Assembly (NCBI GenBank): GCA_016630905.1
Contig: WBMQ01000008.1
Span: forward strand, 1,364,001-1,428,000
DNA from: Capillidium heterosporum
Taxonomy: Eukaryota; Entomophthoromycota; Entomophthoromycetes; Entomophthorales; Capillidiaceae
Direction: 5' to 3'
Length of the DNA stretch: 64,000 nucleotides
Shown here in pieces: positions 59,975 to 64,000 of this stretch (position 1 is the stretch's first letter; every line of letters begins with the position of its first letter). Below the pieces are notes generated by a model. That model was not told the DNA's origin. It ran no database searches and saw only the letters and a program-made list of their open reading frames with translations. The translations under genes and the position numbers were made by a program.

Positions 59975-60647
59975 AGTTGTTGCCTCTCTTTTTGAAGTTG
60001 TAGTGTTTGAATAGAGTAGTCTGGTAAAGCCTCGCTATATATGTAGCTTTTCAGTTCCAGTATTTCAAGCTAGGTATCTTATTCATTAGTCATATTTTGA
60101 AGGCTTATCTTATTTTGACTAATAAGATGAGTTGGAATGGTAAACCTACGTCACATCCTTATCTATTTATACAGAAAAGTTAAATTTAGAAATGCTTTAC
60201 TAGTATAGTTTCTCCTACCGCTATCTAAGGATATCAAGTCCTTGGAATTGGTATATGTGTTTAGTTTGTCATTCTTTGTAATATATGGATTGTGGATAAT
60301 TGTATTTCCAATACCTGTATTCAATGGTAGGTTCGTAAAAAGGCACGTTGTCTCAAGTTTAAGTTTGTGTATAGTAACTGGAAGGTTAAAGTTCTTTGAT
60401 AAGGTTGTAGATAGCCATATTCTTCCTTCCCACGCTACCAACAGTGCCAATATACTCCCAATACTATCAAGTTATAAGCCAAGAGACAACCAGGTTACCA
60501 GAAGCATAGCGTTAATTCAACCACCTAAAGATACGATATCTCATCAAAGTTAAGGCTATATTTGCCATATCATCAAGAATCAAAATATAATGAAAATATA
60601 CAGCACATGTTGAGAAAATAACAAAGATGACATGATTTTATTTTAAA
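59975..60647. other. Intergenic region
   Basis: Overlapping frames on both strands (60163-60553) lack ATG starts or motifs and are rejected. The third P450 ends here. Confidence 0.45.
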
Positions 60648-62191
60648 CTACAGCCTCGGTATGAAGATAACGTCCATATCAGCAGGACGTACCAACCCAG
60701 CCGATGTTAGGTGCGGCTTCGGTTTAGCCAAAGATTTGGGGCCCAGTTTTATAATGTACTTTTGCAAGAGTATGGCCATGACAACCCTTTGTTCAACCAA
60801 GGAGAAGTTCATACCGGCACCTAAAGTTACAACATAAGTACATTGCATACAAATCTACACCTTACATATTCTACTTCCACCACCGAAAGGTGTCCAGCTA
60901 TTGTCCTCGATACCGTATGCTTTCTCAAAGCGTTCCGGGATGAACTGATCGGGTTTGTAATAGACTTTTTCCTGGTGATGAGGCATCCAGGTCATCATCC
61001 GAACGTAGGTTTTGGCAGGTACTACGAACCCATTGGAAAGTTTAGTTTCCTTGGCACAGTAGCGACGTAGTAGTGGAACCGTCGTTACGATACGCATACT
61101 TTCCTTGATAATGAGGTTGATGTAGTGTAGTTCCTTCTGTTGGTCATAGGTTGGTGTCTTGATGGTACCGTCTCCCAATATACTTATAATTTCACTGCGA
61201 GCTTTATCTTGGATTTCCTATAAAATCATTAGTTATCAATATAGTAGTCAATTACTTGATGCTTAGCGAGGTAATACATTGTTGAAGTTAAAGTGTTGGC
61301 AGTCGTATCATGCCCGGCTAGGAAGAAGGTGGAGAGATTCGCCATTGTTTCTTCATCACTTAATCCATCCTTTTCACTTAAATTTGCTTGGATCATCAAG
61401 CTCAGTAAGTCGTCCTTGGCCTTACCAGCTTTGATGTCGGCTTTTCGCTCTTGAATAATATCATCCAAGAACTTCATAAACTGATCCACCTGTTTATGGG
61501 CTTTTAAACGGGATGGGACTATGCGTTCGAGGAAGGGTAGGAAGAAATAGATAGGGTTAAATATGGACTTCATGATATTATGATACATTTCAAGGGTTTC
61601 ATTGTCGTTCCCTTGCTTCATTGCCTTGAAGTCATAGTCAAATAATCCCAAACCTAAGGCATCTAAGGTGGGGTGTTGGAATAAATCCAAAACCACTATC
61701 GGTTCACCCTTCAATTCTTCGATCCTATCGATCATTTGGAAGGTGCAGTGTGCGAACAGTTCAGGGGACCACTGCTTCTTGAGTGCCGGGTTAACAACCT
61801 TACGGTGCCGCTTCCACTCCTCGCCATCTCTATTACCTACATTGGCCCTACCCAAAAACTTGCTGATCAAGAACCCGTTGTCCTCTTCATCCTCAGGCTG
61901 CTTCAAGAAGACGTCGTTCCTGTTGAAAATCTCCTTGATATCCTTTATGTCGGCAAACAAAATTTCCCATGAACCTTGGGCCCACATCTTGGCCTTACCA
62001 TCTACGAAAGCTGGTTTGTAAATGATTTCCACCTGGTCGTCATAAGATTTGCCTGAGAAGAAGGCACGTAGCAATGAGAAGAAGGGTACGGTTGGTAAAG
62101 ATTGAAGCTCCTTGGGAACTTTGAAGATGCTATAGACCTTGAAAGCTAAAGTTGCAAGTAGAAATAGAGATAGCAGTAGAAAAGTTCCCAT
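60648..62191 (-). CDS. Cytochrome P450 monooxygenase (copy 3)
   Basis: Three exons (61256-62191, 60866-61217, 60648-60820) give 486 residues with exactly the same exon lengths as the two tandem copies 22 kb away. It has an N-terminal anchor (MGTFLLLSLFLLATLAF), AGHDTTAN, KESMR, PERF and heme loop FGGGSRICAG. The second intron again interrupts the codon before the heme Cys. It is on the opposite strand, so it was either moved by inversion or is an older duplicate. The mid-region EIFNRNDVFLKQPEDEEDNG differs most from the others. It should be functional; substrate unknown. Confidence 0.95.
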
Positions 62192-62230
62192 TTGAAATAG
62201 ATATGATGGACAAAAAGAGATTAGATCGCT

Positions 62231-62238
62231 TATATATA
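62231..62238 (-). promoter_or_regulatory. TATA box of third P450
   Basis: TATATATA on the coding strand, 47 bases before the ATG. Confidence 0.5.
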
Positions 62239-62320
62239 CCTGCTTTTAAATTTATTGAAATTGGACATCTTTGTATCCAATCGATGAATATACCCGAACT
62301 GCAATTGGAATTTGATTTTC

Positions 62321-62329
62321 ATTTATCCG
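62321..62329 (-). promoter_or_regulatory. Conserved P450 upstream element CGGATAAAT
   Basis: On the coding strand, starting 138 bases before the ATG; matches the elements upstream of the two tandem P450 genes. Confidence 0.45.
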
Positions 62330-64000
62330 GGTAAATTTGGAAGTTGAATTTGGTCATTTGATGTCTTTTTGGTATAACTAAAGTGAAGTAGTGGTCTGGA
62401 GTGCATAGGTAATAAAGAGATTACAGCTCAAACTTTGAGCATTAAGTCAGACTTTTATATATTTACTTTTAAAGTACTATTGAACTATCCATTCTAATAA
62501 AGTAAAATTCTGCTAAACATGGTATAAAAGACATTTGTATTGTTGGCATCGATCTATTTAGTGTTTTCAACTAAGAAGGATTTACAGATACACTAGTATA
62601 TTAGGTGGTCGCCATTTTATAATACTCCCACTACTTTGCAGAAGCAAAAATAGTATACTTTACATGAAAGAACTCCAATAGTTTGGAAGATTGAGCAATG
62701 TAGTTGACTAATTTAAAAAAGTTTTGCGAGATGAGGAGGGCGCTATATTATTCCATACCTTATATGGCGACTGCTACTATCCAATATACATTCCTCTTAG
62801 CGATATAAAGCCAAATCAATTAAACTACATTGTTCATATGAAAAGCTATGAATTAGTTAACTGTGAATGTAAACAAACTGTAAAGGCCTTAGTCGATCTT
62901 GGTTTAATTCATCATCATCACTTGGTCTAAGTTAACTACGATAATAGTCCCTTGGCTTTTGACTTGGGCTGGAGTTCAAAGTAGATAGGTTATATTCCTT
63001 TAAACTTGAGCAAATTTTCAAGACAACCAAGCTTCTCAGTATAAAGGCTTGGTAAACTTTATATGCGCCTACTGTTTCTCTAATAAAACATCAACTGGAA
63101 TCCAGCCAAGATTGATGAGGCAACAACTTTTCCAAAGGCTTATCATCCATAATGGATACTATGATGGGTTTCTATTGATTTTAATAAATACTAAAGCTCT
63201 ATATAAAAGCAGTGCATATGCTCTCTAACTTTGTCAAAGTGGAAAAGGGGCTAACAGCAAATAATCAAAATAGGGATAGTTTTAAAAATAGATATGTACT
63301 AAAAATAAATTCAGGAAATGTATCGATGAGAATTGATACTTTTGATCTCAAAAGTACGGACTTTTACAATGAATCAATGCCAACAGTATTGCCATGTGCC
63401 TCGATTATTCTTACTAAAACCCTAAACTATACTTGGCGAACCTTTCAAAATGCTATTGAAGCGACAGCTCTATACCGGGACAACTATTGATGGACACGAC
63501 AGGTCTTACATCTGCCTCAAAAGATAGCCGGATGTTTGGTTTCAATCTATTACATCAAATATAAACCGACAAATCCGGTCAACTAAAACTGAAACTTTAT
63601 AGATCAAACTTGGCTCAGCTAAAATATGTGGTGGAAGGTTTGGTATGAAGTTGGGTTATAAGAATCAAAAGAGGATCGTAGCAAGCTACTTTGCATACAA
63701 CTAGGTGAATCAGTAACTCTATATCAAAAGAAGGGTCAACCTTTGCCTATAATTTTTCCTTGGCATCAAAGCTTCTCCAGAAAAGGCGCTTTTGTAAGGG
63801 ACTTGGAAATCAATAGAAAGTTCCCCACAATACCGACAAAGCAAGTAAAATGAAAAAGGGAATGATACTAAAGGTTAGGAGCTAAATGTGTCATAGTGGG
63901 GCAATGTTAGTTTGCTTTGAAAATTATACCTATATAAAGCCAAGATCTAAATCTTTTGATTAGCAAACTTTTAAAACTATGTTAAATTTGACTACACTCC

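Larger units (their letters stand above)
62192..64000. other. Promoter of P450 copy 3 and AT-rich terminal region
   Basis: After the P450 promoter no firm gene is seen. Plus-strand frames at 62724-62930 and 63212-63490 are protein-like but short. The second has an ATG at 63218 and is followed by further open stretches to about 63640 broken by stops. It could be a remnant or the edge of a gene beyond the window. Confidence 0.35.

Noticed and set aside
60163-60553. Overlapping frames on both strands
   Set aside because: They are mutual shadows, one opening with TTG, with no motif.

Overview
This is a eukaryotic, almost certainly fungal, window. The genes carry many short introns (about 35-115 bases, GTAAGT-like donors, CTAAC-like branch sites). 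They match fungal families: cytochrome b2, IKS1 kinase, BOI/Pob1, SUN-family wall protein, CTR copper transporter and eIF3h. Intergenic DNA is very AT-rich. Secreted trypsin-like and carboxypeptidase-A-like proteases beside P450 expansions suggest an early-diverging, perhaps entomophthoralean (Conidiobolus-like) fungus; that placement is inference. Gene models were built by hand: each exon chain given keeps one open frame, and family motifs continue across the joins.

Layout. 0-3.3 kb: no convincing gene. 3.3-8.3 kb: two short related C2H2 zinc-finger genes flank a flavocytochrome b2 (L-lactate dehydrogenase) gene. 9.8-11.6 kb: cystathionine beta-synthase. 14.6-18.9 kb: secreted M14 carboxypeptidase, membrane-anchored alpha/beta-hydrolase, secreted trypsin. 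20.2-27.6 kb: IKS1-type kinase (11 exons), a decayed coding remnant, and a BOI1/Pob1-type SH3-SAM-PH polarity protein (10 exons). 29.3 kb: bZIP-like protein with an ATF-like tail but no clear basic region. 31.7-34.3 kb: an extremely AT-rich, CpA/TpG-poor island, then a decayed P450. 35.2-38.9 kb: two tandem P450 genes. 39.5-44.9 kb: eIF3h and a GON4-like Myb/SANT protein. 45.8-52.2 kb: pyrimidine 5'-nucleotidase, a mitochondrial LEA-like protein, a copper transporter, a CsbD-like protein and a SUN-family gene split by one frameshift. 53.3-62.2 kb: Old Yellow Enzyme, a small orphan, a HAD-IIA phosphatase and a third P450 on the minus strand. The last 1.8 kb has no firm gene.

Themes: redox, xenobiotic and sulfur metabolism (three P450s, OYE, flavocytochrome b2, CBS), stress hydrophilins (LEA-like, CsbD-like), extracellular proteolysis, and basic cell machinery. 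The most unusual signals are the RIP-like composition of the 31.7-32.8 kb island together with glutamine-position stop codons in nearby decayed genes, a promoter element kept near -140 in all three P450 genes, and the degenerate bZIP-like protein. I did not find a clearly new multi-gene system.
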